NCBI RefSeq assembly: GCF_900116065.1
Contig: NZ_FOZV01000005.1
Location: forward strand, 10,001 to 74,000
Direction of reading: 5' to 3'
DNA from: Brevundimonas viscosa
Lineage (GTDB): Bacteria; Pseudomonadota; Alphaproteobacteria; Caulobacterales; Caulobacteraceae
Length of the DNA stretch: 64,000 nucleotides
Position numbers and translations under genes: made by a program. How positions within the stretch are numbered: the stretch's first letter is position 1; each line of letters opens with the position of its first letter. Shown piece after piece: positions 1-8,587 of this stretch. The notes under the pieces are model-generated. The model saw nothing but the letters and a program-made list of their open reading frames with translations. It ran no database searches and was not told the origin of the DNA.

Positions 1-180
1 GCGGGTGTTTACCGCCTCATTTTCCTGCGTCAAGCGGTTCTTTTTGAAGAAGAACCTTTCTCTGCAGGCCCGGCCCGGAGGACCAGGGAGGCGGGTGTTT
101 ACCGCCTCATTTCTCCGCGTCAAGTGGTTCTTTTTGAAGAAGAACCTTTCTCTGCGGATCCGCCCCGGAGGGCGGCGGAG
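1..180. repeat. Two tandem copies of a 90-bp repeat, each with a hairpin
   Basis: Bases 1-90 and 91-180 are two diverged copies of one 90-bp unit, both opening with GCGGGTGTTTACCGCCTCAT. Each copy holds an inverted repeat (GGTTCTT / AAGAACC, at 36-42/50-56 and 126-132/140-146) with a 7-nt loop. No convincing gene overlaps the pair. The array may continue to the left of the window. Confidence 0.75.
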
Positions 181-548
181 GCGGCTCTCTAGGGAGGGCC
201 GTTCTCCGTGTCAACCGGGCTTTTCAGCCTTTCTGCGGAGCGGAAGATCGAGACCTTCCAGACCGCAGAAAACCGCCGAGTGAAGCCGGAGGGGCTTCCC
301 TCTGTTTCGTTTCCGACGATTCGATTGGAGCGCGGAACCTAACCAAACCGCTTCCGGAAATCAAGAGGCTTTCGCTTCTTTCTTCCGTTGGGATCGGGAG
401 GCTTTCGTCTCCGCGGCCCCGGCGGCCGGCCCGTTTCCGAGCGAGGCGGCGATATACGCAGCGCCCATTTCGTCCGCAACCCGATTCTGATGGTTTTCCG
501 AACTTTCTCGCGGACTCCCGGTCGGCCGGCGCCGGCGCCGGCGTCGCC
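181..548. other. Noncoding stretch with short inverted repeats
   Basis: No credible gene is seen here; the short open frames lack Shine-Dalgarno sequences and recognisable protein features. Two small inverted repeats are visible: TTTCTGCGG (230-238) with CCGCAGAAA (263-271), and GAAGCC (282-287) with GGCTTC (293-298). The region lies downstream of the minus-strand CBS gene and may hold its transcript end. Confidence 0.5.
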
Positions 549-977
549 TCACCCCGCCGCAATATAGGTGCGCAGGGAATCCGCCTCGCGCGTGGCCTCG
601 TCGATCTGGCACTTCACCACGTCGCCGATCGAGATGACTCCGTTCAGCCGGCCGTCCGCGAGCACCGGAAGGTGCCGGATCCGGCGATCGGTCATGCGCT
701 GCATCAGGACGCCGACCGTCTCGCCCGGCGCGGCGAACACCACGTCCGCCGTCATATAGTCGGAAACGGGCCGCGACAGGACGGCCTCGCCGCCTCGAGC
801 GATGGCGCGGACCACGTCCCGCTCCGACAGGACGCCCACGACCCGGTCGCCGTCGCAAACGATCACGGCCCCGACGCTGCGGCGTTCCAGCTCCGCGCAG
901 GCCTCAGCCAGCGGCAGATCCGGAGCGACCGACCAGACCGCATGTCCCTTGCCCTTGAGAATCTCGGTGACCAGCAT
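549..977 (-). CDS. Tandem CBS-domain protein
   Basis: The 142-residue protein is almost entirely two CBS domains, about residues 8-64 and 72-130. The first ends with the typical VVGVLSERDVVRAI stretch (residues 47-60) and the second with GVISIGDVVK (113-122). Paired CBS domains usually bind adenine nucleotides and act as energy or redox sensors; no catalytic domain is attached, so it probably works through a partner or as a free regulator. GAAGAGGAG precedes the ATG. It lies 51 bp downstream of the rhomboid gene on the same strand and may be cotranscribed with it. The family is clear; the ligand is unknown. Confidence 0.85.
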   Translation of the reverse strand: MLVTEILKGKGHAVWSVAPDLPLAEACAELERRSVGAVIVCDGDRVVGVLSERDVVRAIARGGEAVLSRPVSDYMTADVVFAAPGETVGVLMQRMTDRRIRHLPVLADGRLNGVISIGDVVKCQIDEATREADSLRTYIAAG

Positions 978-1028
978 GGCGGCTCCTCTTCCGTCTGACG
1001 GATGCGGCCGCGGACAGGGCCGCTCTCT

Positions 1029-1679
1029 TCAGACGCGAGGGTCGCGCAGATCGGCGGACGAATCAAATGGCTGCGCCGTTGATCCCCACAGCCGGACCCA
1101 CGGACCGATCGCCAGCAGTCCGAAGAGGTAGCCGAAGGCGTGAGCCTCCCAGGCGATCGTTGCGCCTTCCATACCGGGCGCGAAACCGATGAGGCCCGCG
1201 CCGGCGTTCACCAGCATCAGGGCCGCCGACGTGGTGAGGACGCGCCGGTCGGTCAGGGGCCGGAGGCGGCCGTTGCGCCGTCCCAGAAGCCGGATCGCGG
1301 CGCCCATCAGGCCAAACACAGCTCCGGAGGCCCCGCCCAAAGGAGCGTCGCTGCCGAGGTGAACCAGGCCGTAGCCGAGAGCGGCGACGACGCCACACGC
1401 AATATACAGGAGGAGAAAGCCGGCGGCCCCGCGCACGCCGGGCATGAGTCGGGCCACAGGCGGGCCGAAGGCGAGGGCGCTGACGGCGTTCATCGCGGCG
1501 TGGGCCCAGTTGGCATGGAGGAACATCGCCGTCAGCAGTCCCGGCCACCAGCCTCCCGAGACGAGCGAGGCCGGGCGGAAGGCGAACCCATGCCCTCCCC
1601 CGGGCAGCCAGCCCTGCAGCAGATAGAGCAAGGGAATCGACGCCGCGACCAGCACCGAGACCGCCGGCGCGTTGAACAT
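1029..1679 (-). CDS. Rhomboid-family intramembrane serine protease
   Basis: The 216-residue polytopic protein carries the rhomboid signatures. GGASGA places the nucleophile at Ser118, and the catalytic His180 lies in EAHAFGYLFG. His60 and Asn64 form the HxxxN pattern that helps build the oxyanion hole. About six membrane segments are evident. Rhomboids cleave membrane proteins within or near the bilayer; the substrate cannot be read from the sequence. All catalytic residues are present, so it should be active. It is divergent from hfaA, sharing the 164-bp intergenic region. Confidence 0.88.
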   Translation of the reverse strand: MFNAPAVSVLVAASIPLLYLLQGWLPGGGHGFAFRPASLVSGGWWPGLLTAMFLHANWAHAAMNAVSALAFGPPVARLMPGVRGAAGFLLLYIACGVVAALGYGLVHLGSDAPLGGASGAVFGLMGAAIRLLGRRNGRLRPLTDRRVLTTSAALMLVNAGAGLIGFAPGMEGATIAWEAHAFGYLFGLLAIGPWVRLWGSTAQPFDSSADLRDPRV

Positions 1680-1843
1680 TCTCTCGTCGGCGGCTTGGGT
1701 CAGCTGGAGGTCCCGGAAACGACGCAGGTCATTGATCTGGCGAGCGACCCGGCCTCTGGCAAGCGCTTCTTAATAACCATGATCCAGATTGGCACGCAGG
1801 GTCCTTAGCGGGCCGTAAACCGTATTGAACGGGGGAGACGCGC
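1680..1843. promoter_or_regulatory. Divergent promoter region between the rhomboid gene and hfaABD
   Basis: This 164-bp gap must hold the hfa promoter and probably the rhomboid promoter. A TTAATAACC stretch near 1770 resembles a single CtrA half-site, but no full TTAA-N7-TTAA site is seen. GGGGGAG just before hfaA at 1844 is a good ribosome-binding site. In Caulobacter the hfa operon is cell-cycle controlled; whether that holds here is inference. Confidence 0.35.
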
Positions 1844-2272
1844 ATGTCCGTCACGAGACTGGCCGGGACCGCGACGGCGATCGCCGCGCTCGTCATGCCG
1901 ACCGCCGTCGCCGCCCAGTCGGCCGGCTCGTCAGGGATGGCCGCCTACCAGGCCGGGTACGGCGGCTCCCGCTACGCCACGGCCCGTCCCCAGACCGGCT
2001 CGACGCGCGACCAGAACGGCAACCGGCTCATCGTCAACGGTCTCATCCAGTCCGGCGCCAGCGCTTACTCGAGCGCTTCCGGCGGGGTATCCTCCAGCTT
2101 CAGCGGAGCCGGCGGCCACGGAACGACGATCGGCGGCTCCACCGCCATCGGCAACAACCTGAACGTGGTCGTCCAGGGCAACCACAACACGGTCATCGTC
2201 AATTCCCGCCAGACCAACAATGGCGAGGTCACGGCCGGAACGAACCTCAACGCCAGTCCGAGGCGCCCATGA
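1844..2272 (+). CDS. hfaA: Holdfast attachment protein HfaA
   Basis: HfaA is a secreted, amyloid-like component of the complex that anchors the polysaccharide holdfast to the stalk or pole. The 142-residue product has a signal peptide ending near Ala24, then a Ser/Gly/Asn-rich body with curlin-like strand patterns such as NNLNVVVQGNHNTVIVNSR in its C-terminal half. GGGGGAG lies 6 nt before the ATG. Its TGA overlaps the hfaB ATG (ATGA), so translation is coupled. The gene order hfaA-hfaB-hfaD matches the Caulobacter operon, which strengthens a call that composition alone would leave weaker. Confidence 0.85.
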   Translation: MSVTRLAGTATAIAALVMPTAVAAQSAGSSGMAAYQAGYGGSRYATARPQTGSTRDQNGNRLIVNGLIQSGASAYSSASGGVSSSFSGAGGHGTTIGGSTAIGNNLNVVVQGNHNTVIVNSRQTNNGEVTAGTNLNASPRRP

Positions 2273-3285
2273 TCTCCGGCCAGTTCCCGCGTCGCCTGAA
2301 GAGCGCCGTCGCCGTCTGCGGCGCGGCCGCCCTGCTGGCCGGCTGCATTTCCTCGTCGGCCAGCCCGCGGGGCACCTATGCGACGCCCATCGGCAATGCG
2401 CCGGTGATCGCCAACCCGACGCCCTACTCCGCCGCCCTCTATTGCATGGCGGACTACGCCCGACGCTACAACCTGCCCTCCCCGCGCATCGCCGTCGGCC
2501 GGATCAGCGACTACACCGGCACGGTGTCGGCCGACGGTGGACGCCAGATCACCGGCGGCGCCTCCTTGATGGCCATGACCGCCCTGGCCAAGTCCGGCGC
2601 GCGCATCGTCGAACGCTACGACACCTCGGTCTCCGAGATGGAGCTGCGCTACGCCAACAACCGACTGATCGGCGACGAGGGCGCGGGCGGCGCGGACGAC
2701 GTCCAGTACCGCCGCATCCTGGCGGGTTCGGTGCCCGGCACGGACTTCTACATCATCGGCGGCATCACCGAGGTGAACTACAACATCCGTTCAGGCGGCT
2801 TCGACATGGCCGCCGGGCAGGTCGAGACCGACACGCCGCTGTCGACGGCCTTCTCGGGCAAGGCCTTCGTCATGAACGTGGCCATCGATCTGAGGCTTGT
2901 GCAGACCACCACGCTCGAGGTGGTCGACGTCATCTCCTACCAGAAGCAGATCATCGGTCGGGAAATCTCGGCGGGGGTGTTCGACTTCCTGAACGGCAAT
3001 GTCTTCGACATCTCCGCCGGCGAAGGCGGACTGGAGCCGGTGCAACTGGCGGTGCGGGCCCTGATCGAGCGGGCCACCGTCGAGTTCATGGCCAACCTCT
3101 ACGGCGCGCCGGGGCCCGAGATTTGCCTCTCGGCCGGTCCTGACCCGCTGGGCGGCACGGTCGGCGCGACCGGCGGCTACTACCCGGCCTACCCCAACAC
3201 GGACACGAACAATGGCGACACCCGCGCGGATCCGTCTCGCTGGCACGATGGCCGCGACGGCGCTGTGCGCCGCAGCCGCTACTGA
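2269..3285 (+). CDS. hfaB: Holdfast attachment lipoprotein HfaB (CsgG-like secretion pore)
   Basis: HfaB is the outer-membrane CsgG-type pore that exports or stabilises HfaA and HfaD at the holdfast anchor. The 338-residue product has a lipoprotein signal with lipobox LLAGC at Cys26, then a CsgG-like domain beginning near residue 56 (YCMADYARRY, RIAVGRISDYTG) and running past residue 290 (IERATVEFMANLYG). The ATG overlaps the hfaA stop. The last 24 codons overlap the start of hfaD in another frame, and the C-terminal tail (after YYPAYPNTDT) is Arg/Asp-rich and low in complexity. Lipid modification would depend on LspA, also encoded in this window. Confidence 0.88.
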   Translation: MISGQFPRRLKSAVAVCGAAALLAGCISSSASPRGTYATPIGNAPVIANPTPYSAALYCMADYARRYNLPSPRIAVGRISDYTGTVSADGGRQITGGASLMAMTALAKSGARIVERYDTSVSEMELRYANNRLIGDEGAGGADDVQYRRILAGSVPGTDFYIIGGITEVNYNIRSGGFDMAAGQVETDTPLSTAFSGKAFVMNVAIDLRLVQTTTLEVVDVISYQKQIIGREISAGVFDFLNGNVFDISAGEGGLEPVQLAVRALIERATVEFMANLYGAPGPEICLSAGPDPLGGTVGATGGYYPAYPNTDTNNGDTRADPSRWHDGRDGAVRRSRY

Positions 3286-4465
3286 GGCCGCCGCCCAGAC
3301 GCCCCCCCAGGACTCCCTGGTCCTGAACCAGCAGCTCCAGCTGGGCGACGTCTTCTCGCACCAGACGATCAATGTCGTCGACGCCCAGGACCAGGTGACC
3401 GCGGAAACCTCGGCCCAGGGCAACGCCGCCTCGGGCGCCGTCGAGAACGGCTCGATCACCGTGCAGTCCGGGCAGGACATGCGCGGCGACGCCACGGCCC
3501 GAACCGATGTCGCGCTCGGGGGCGACACATGGGGCGAGGTCAACGTCACCACCCAGGCCGGCGGCAACTATCTCGCCGTCAGCGCCTATGACGCCGACCT
3601 GACCACCGACGCGGTCCAGTCGAACACCGGCGGCCTCGTCGGCGCGGTGACCGAGATCGGGGACTCGTCGGCGCGACTGCACGCCGGCGGAAGCGTGGCC
3701 GCTTCAGCCATCTCGAACACAGTTGCGCTCTACGGCGAGGGCTCCCTGCTCCAGGGCGACATCGATCAGACCAACGCGGCCACCGTCCGCTCCTTCAGCC
3801 GGATCCAGAGCCAGTACATCCCGGCCGCCGCGACGGTCACGGCGGATGCCGTCGGCAATGCCGTCGCCGCGACCGGCGTGCAGACCTCCGGCCAGGACCT
3901 GTCGATCATCCAGTCCTCCACGGGCGATTTTCTCGAGGCCGACGCCAGCGCCAACGCCGGCAACGCCTGGGACCTGGCCGCCCGTGCCCGCGCGACCGCC
4001 AACCAGGCGGTACTGAACAACCAGGGCGGCTCGGTCGTGGTCGCTTCCGCCCAGGACAACAGTTCGTTCGTCCGCGCCGCCGCCCTGACCACCGCCTATG
4101 ACTACGGCCGCGCCGAGGCCTACGCCCGGGGCGCCGCCAACGAACTGTCGGTCGGCAACAACGACGTCTACGTCGAGATCGACAACAACCAGTTCAATGC
4201 GGGCGGCGTCGACGTCAGCGCGACCTTCTCGGGGACCAACGGCTACGACGTCTATGTCGGCGCGGAGGCCGTCGGGAACGCGGTGACGGGCTATGCCTGT
4301 TCCGAGTGCCCGGGCTATCTGGAAGCCAACAACGTCCAGACCAACAATGGCAGCGTCTCGGCCCAGACCTCGACCACCGTCGCCGGCTCGAACCGCGCCG
4401 TGATCACGGGGGCCAATGCGGTCGGCAACTCGGCCACCTTCTACGTCTCCCGGCCCACACATTAA
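3212..4465 (+). CDS. hfaD: Holdfast attachment protein HfaD
   Basis: HfaD is the large surface adhesin-like member of the holdfast anchor. The 417-residue product begins with a clear signal peptide ending in TEAAAQ (about residue 29) and continues as a repetitive Asn/Ala/Val-rich beta protein with recurring patterns such as VQTNNG, VGNAV and NTGG, compatible with a fibrillar beta-helix or amyloid fold. This ATG starts 74 bp inside the 3' end of hfaB. A second in-frame ATG at 3248 would shorten the signal peptide, so the first is preferred because it keeps the basic N-region. Position and signal peptide make the call firm; the fold is inferred. Confidence 0.85.
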   Translation: MATPARIRLAGTMAATALCAAAATEAAAQTPPQDSLVLNQQLQLGDVFSHQTINVVDAQDQVTAETSAQGNAASGAVENGSITVQSGQDMRGDATARTDVALGGDTWGEVNVTTQAGGNYLAVSAYDADLTTDAVQSNTGGLVGAVTEIGDSSARLHAGGSVAASAISNTVALYGEGSLLQGDIDQTNAATVRSFSRIQSQYIPAAATVTADAVGNAVAATGVQTSGQDLSIIQSSTGDFLEADASANAGNAWDLAARARATANQAVLNNQGGSVVVASAQDNSSFVRAAALTTAYDYGRAEAYARGAANELSVGNNDVYVEIDNNQFNAGGVDVSATFSGTNGYDVYVGAEAVGNAVTGYACSECPGYLEANNVQTNNGSVSAQTSTTVAGSNRAVITGANAVGNSATFYVSRPTH

Positions 4466-4596
4466 TCTTCTGTAACTTGAGCCCGCTCGCCGCTCGCAGA
4501 AGGGTTGTGCGGGGCGTCGGCGGATCTGGTTGAATTCGCGGTCCTTCCTTTTCTTCGCGTTCGCGTCCCTGCGCGCGCCCATCGGAGTGACCGCTG

Positions 4597-7443
4597 ATGC
4601 GATCCGCCCGCCTTCTGCTTCTCGCCGCCGCCTCGTTCTCCGTGCTCGTAGCGGCCGCGCCGGCCCTCGCCCAGGCGCAGCCCTCCGACCCGTGGGCCCA
4701 GGCGAGCAGCGACATTCCAGCGGATTCGAACGTGCGTTTCGGCGTGCTGCCGAACGGCATGCAGTATGCGGTCCTGCGCAACGCCACGCCGCCGGGCCAG
4801 GCCTCGTTCCGCCTGCGCATCGACGCCGGTTCGCTGATGGAGAACGAGAACCAGCTCGGCCTGGCTCACTTCATGGAGCACATGGCCTTCAACGGGACGA
4901 CCAACGTCCCCGAGAATGACCTGCTGCGCATCCTGGAGCGTCTGGGCCTGGCGTTCGGCGCCGACACCAACGCCTTCACCAGCTTCGACCAGACGGTCTA
5001 CATGCTGGAGCTGCCGCGCACGAACGACGAGACCGTCGACACCAGCCTGCACATCATGCGCGAGCAGGTGTCCGAAGCCCTGATGGCCGCAGAGGCCGTC
5101 GACGCCGAGCGCGGCGTAATCGAAGGCGAGGAGCGGCTGCGCAATACGCCGGGCCTGCGCTCGATCAAGGCCCAGCTGGCCCTTCTGGCGCCGGGCCAAC
5201 GCATCTCCCAGCGTCTCCCGATCGGCGACCTGACCATCATCCGCACCGCCCCGCGCGAGCGTTTTGTCGAATTCTACGACGCCTATTACCGGCCGTCCCG
5301 CGCGACCTTCGTCGCTGTCGGCGATTTCGATGTGGACGTCATGGAGGCCAAGATCCGTCGCGCCTTCGAGAGCTGGGAGCCTCGCGCCGCCGACGGCCCG
5401 GAACCGGACCTCGGCGCCGTCACGCCGCGCGAGCCGGAAACCCGCATCCTGGTCGAGCCCGGAATCCAGTCGTCGATCGCGCTCAACTGGACGCGCAATC
5501 CCGAACGGGATCCCGACACCGTGGCCGAGCGCCGCGAGGACCTGATCCGCAACCTCGGCGTTGCGGTCCTGAACCGCCGTCTCGGCGAGATCGCCCGGAC
5601 CGACAATCCGCCGTTTTCTTCCGCCAGCGGCGGCGAGGCCGGACTCGCCGAAAGCCTCGACATCGCCACCGTCTCGGCGGAGTTCGCGCCCGGAGAGTGG
5701 AAGCGCGCGCTGGAGGCGATCGAGCAGGAACAGCGCCGGCTGGTCCAGTACGGCGTGTCGGAAGCCGAACTGCAACGCGAGGTCACAGCTATCCGGACCG
5801 CGCTGGAGAACGCCGTCGCGGGAGCCGCAACCCGGCGAACGCCGCAGCTCGCCAGCCAGCTCATCAACGCCGTCAACGAGAAGGACGTCTTCAGCGCGCC
5901 CCAAACCAACCTTGAGCTGTTCAACGCCGCGGTGGCCGGCGTGACGGCCGCGGAGGTCAGCGAGGCTGTGAAGGGCGTGTTCCGGGGCGAAGGCCCGCTC
6001 GCGCTGGTGGTCACCCCCGTCGAGATCGAAGGCGGCGAAGCGGCCGTGACCGCCGCGCTGGAAGCCTCGCGACAGGTTCCCGTCGCGGCGCCGGCGGCCC
6101 AGGCGGAACTGGAATGGCCGTACGCCGCCTTCGGCGAGCCGGGAACGGTCGTCGACCGGAGCGAGATCGCGGAGTTGGGCGCCACGGTCGTCACGTTCGC
6201 CAATGGCGTGCGCCTGACGGTGAAGCCGACTGAATTCCGGGAGGAGCAGATCCTCGTGAGCGTGCGCACCGGGATCGGCGAACGAGGAATCGATCCGAAC
6301 CGGGCCGACCCGCAACTGCTGGCGTCGCAGATCGTGCCGCCCGGCGGCCTTGGCCGCCTCACCTTCGACGAGCTGAGCCGGGTTCTGAATGGTCGAATCT
6401 ACTCGGCCCAGTTCGGCGTCGAGGGCGACAGCTATCGGCTGTCCGGTGCGACCCGGCCCGAGGATCTGGCGCTTCAGACACAGGTTCTGGCGGCCTACCT
6501 CACGGATCCCGGCCTGCGCCCGGCGCCTCTCCAGCTCATCAAGTCGGTCTTCCCGCAACAGATCGACCAGCTGATGGCCACGCCCGGCGGCGCCTTCCTG
6601 ATCCAGGGATCGGGCCTCCTGGCGAGCGGTGACAAGCGGCAGAGCCTGCCTTCGCCCGAGGAGATCGCCGGCTGGACCATTGAGGATCTTCGCGCGGGCG
6701 TGACCCGGGGCCTGGCGACGGGACCGATCGACGTCATCATGGTCGGCGACCTGACCGTCGAGGATGCGATCGCGGCGGTTGCCCCCACTTTCGGCGCCCT
6801 GCCCGCTCGCGGGCCGGACGCCCAGCCGGCGCCGGGTGCGACGGAGCTGCGCTTCCCGGCGCCGACCGCCGAGCCGGTCCGCCTGACCCACAACGGGCCC
6901 GCCGGGCAGGCGCTGGCCTATATCGCCTGGCCGACCACCGACGCCGTCGGCGACCGGACCGAGGCCCGTCGCGCCACGATCCTGGCCGAGGTGCTCAAGC
7001 TGAGGGTGTTCGAGGAAATCCGGGAGCGCCAGGCCCTGGCCTACTCCCCGGGCGTTGGAGCCAGCGCCTCCGACGTCTACGAGGACTACGGCTCGATCTC
7101 GATCCAGGCGGAGACGGCGGCGGACAAGCTCGACGCCTTCTACGCCGCCGTCGAATCGATCACCGCGTCGCTTCGTGAGGCCCCGCCGAGCGAGGACGAG
7201 CTGAACCGCGCCCGGCTGCCGGTGATCGAATCGTTGCGTCGTAGCCAGGCCGGCAACGAGTACTGGCTGGCTCAGCTGGCGGACGTGGCGGAGCGGCCGT
7301 CGGAAGTCGAACAGACGGTCACGCACATCTCCGACCTCGAAGCCATCACGCCGGCTGACATCCAGACGCTGGCGCGACAGTACCTGCGTCCGGGCACGGC
7401 CTGGCGCGCGGTCGTGGTGTCGTCGCAAGCCGCGGCCGAGTAA
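4597..7443 (+). CDS. Secreted M16 (insulinase/pitrilysin) family zinc metalloprotease
   Basis: The 948-residue protein has a signal peptide ending near residue 25 (APALAQA) and an inverted zinc motif HFMEH (His91, Glu94, His95). The distal glutamate ligand falls in DAERGVIEGEE about 76 residues later. Length and layout match two-unit M16 proteases: an active N-terminal half and an inactive C-terminal half (about residues 530-940) that help form a closed chamber. These enzymes degrade peptides in the periplasm or outer envelope. It follows hfaD by 131 bp but is probably a separate transcription unit. The family is certain; the substrate is unknown. Confidence 0.92.
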   Translation: MRSARLLLLAAASFSVLVAAAPALAQAQPSDPWAQASSDIPADSNVRFGVLPNGMQYAVLRNATPPGQASFRLRIDAGSLMENENQLGLAHFMEHMAFNGTTNVPENDLLRILERLGLAFGADTNAFTSFDQTVYMLELPRTNDETVDTSLHIMREQVSEALMAAEAVDAERGVIEGEERLRNTPGLRSIKAQLALLAPGQRISQRLPIGDLTIIRTAPRERFVEFYDAYYRPSRATFVAVGDFDVDVMEAKIRRAFESWEPRAADGPEPDLGAVTPREPETRILVEPGIQSSIALNWTRNPERDPDTVAERREDLIRNLGVAVLNRRLGEIARTDNPPFSSASGGEAGLAESLDIATVSAEFAPGEWKRALEAIEQEQRRLVQYGVSEAELQREVTAIRTALENAVAGAATRRTPQLASQLINAVNEKDVFSAPQTNLELFNAAVAGVTAAEVSEAVKGVFRGEGPLALVVTPVEIEGGEAAVTAALEASRQVPVAAPAAQAELEWPYAAFGEPGTVVDRSEIAELGATVVTFANGVRLTVKPTEFREEQILVSVRTGIGERGIDPNRADPQLLASQIVPPGGLGRLTFDELSRVLNGRIYSAQFGVEGDSYRLSGATRPEDLALQTQVLAAYLTDPGLRPAPLQLIKSVFPQQIDQLMATPGGAFLIQGSGLLASGDKRQSLPSPEEIAGWTIEDLRAGVTRGLATGPIDVIMVGDLTVEDAIAAVAPTFGALPARGPDAQPAPGATELRFPAPTAEPVRLTHNGPAGQALAYIAWPTTDAVGDRTEARRATILAEVLKLRVFEEIRERQALAYSPGVGASASDVYEDYGSISIQAETAADKLDAFYAAVESITASLREAPPSEDELNRARLPVIESLRRSQAGNEYWLAQLADVAERPSEVEQTVTHISDLEAITPADIQTLARQYLRPGTAWRAVVVSSQAAAE

Positions 7444-7445
7444 GC

Positions 7446-7478
7446 AAAAAAGGCCCCGGTCCCACTCGGGCCGGGGCC
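7446..7478 (-). terminator. Rho-independent terminator for the 7569-8450 gene
   Basis: GGCCCCGG (7452-7459) pairs with CCGGGGCC (7471-7478) to make a strong stem. Read on the minus strand it is followed by six T residues (complement of 7446-7451). It lies directly after the M16 stop codon, so the stem may also stop plus-strand transcripts. Confidence 0.85.
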
Positions 7479-7568
7479 AGTCGCTTCTCAGGAATGTCGA
7501 CGAAGCGCCGACATCTCATCCTGCGAGCTTGCGCCTGACGTCAAGCTGAACGCCGCGTTCGCTGCGGT

Positions 7569-8450
7569 TCAGAACACCCGGCCGCCGACGCCGCCATCAA
7601 GGGTGATGGCGCCGCCCTGCACCGCCACGCCGACCTCTTCCACCACCTCCTCACGAAACGCGGTGTAGATCTCCTCGCGCACCATCGTCAGGATCTTCAC
7701 GCCGGCTCCGTAGCGGCGCAGCAGAGACCGCTCGTTGCACTCCCGCTCGGCCCGCTGGGCGCGGCACTCGACGTTGCCGCCGCGGCCATGCCACAGCGCT
7801 TCGCCCTTGCGGCAGCTGATCGTCTCCGCCTCGTCGAAGCGGACGTCGCCATGGTACTCGGCCCAGGTCGCCTGCAGCCAGGTCCCGGCCAGGCAGCGGT
7901 ACAGCTCACCCTCGTAGTCACCGTGCACCTCGCGGTCCGGTCGGACCTGGGAGGCCGGGTGCGGCACGCTGCGGTCGTCGATGCAGACGGCCTGGATGAC
8001 CACCCGCTTTTCCCAGCGGCGACGCTCCTCATACGGCACGCGAATCGTCCGGCGCATCCGCGCGCCCTCGACGTTGAGGCCGCTGATCGTCGTCGGATAG
8101 GGCTGATCGACCGTCACATAGGCCGATCCTCCGCCGCTGACCCAAACGCTGCCGCCTGCGCGGGCGTTGAGTCCCGCCCGTGCGCGTGCGCCCGCCTCTG
8201 CGTTGGAGTTGGCGTTGGCGTTCACATTGACGTTGACGTTCAGATTGCCCCCGCCGCTGCAGCAGGGAGGCGGCGGCGGCAGCTCGCAGCAGGGCGGAGG
8301 CGGCGGCGGCGGCGGGGGCGGCGGCTCGCAGCAAGGCGGCGGCGGCGGCTCGCAGACAGGGCCGCACTGGGCCGAAGCCTCACCAGCCACCGCCGATAGC
8401 GCGAGGAAGCCCGCAGCGGCCGGCAACCAGGTCATGATCCGCACCCGCAT
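7569..8450 (-). CDS. Secreted Pro/Cys-rich protein of unknown function
   Basis: The 293-residue product has a signal peptide (cleavage near SAQC, residue 28). It is followed by a striking segment of three CCE/CCS doublets separated by 5-11 consecutive prolines (about residues 33-64), then an alternating Asn-Val/Asn-Ala run (LNVNVNVNANANSNAEAG) and a more ordinary C-terminal half from about residue 110. That half contains several cysteines (VCIDD, YRCLAG, ISCRKG, VECRAQ, RECNER). The layout suggests a surface or periplasmic protein with a flexible disulfide-capable N-terminal arm and a folded C-terminal domain. I do not recognise the family. A terminator follows it. Confidence 0.75.
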   Translation of the reverse strand: MRVRIMTWLPAAAGFLALSAVAGEASAQCGPVCEPPPPPCCEPPPPPPPPPPPCCELPPPPPCCSGGGNLNVNVNVNANANSNAEAGARARAGLNARAGGSVWVSGGGSAYVTVDQPYPTTISGLNVEGARMRRTIRVPYEERRRWEKRVVIQAVCIDDRSVPHPASQVRPDREVHGDYEGELYRCLAGTWLQATWAEYHGDVRFDEAETISCRKGEALWHGRGGNVECRAQRAERECNERSLLRRYGAGVKILTMVREEIYTAFREEVVEEVGVAVQGGAITLDGGVGGRVF

Positions 8451-8587
8451 GGGCCGACCTCCAGAAGAATCTTGTGCTCATCTGCCGATCGCAGACGGCT
8501 CCACTGGAGATCAAAACCTCAAAAGCCTTGCGTTTCCGTTGCGCTGGCGGTCCGCGGCTTGCGCCGCCGCCTCCGGAGGCGGACGCG

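Noticed and set aside
5..283. 92-codon frame across the 90-bp repeat
   Set aside because: It merely translates the tandem repeat and is not supported by a start site or composition.
1780..1815. Possible sigma-54 promoter (TTGGCACG...) upstream of hfaA
   Set aside because: The TGGCACG half is present but no GC element lies at the required -12 spacing.
4462..7428. Very long minus-strand open frame (988 codons) opposite the M16 protease gene
   Set aside because: It is antisense to a protein with clear zinc motifs; high GC at third positions removes stop codons from the opposite strand. Its translation is Arg/Gly/Asp-rich without domains.
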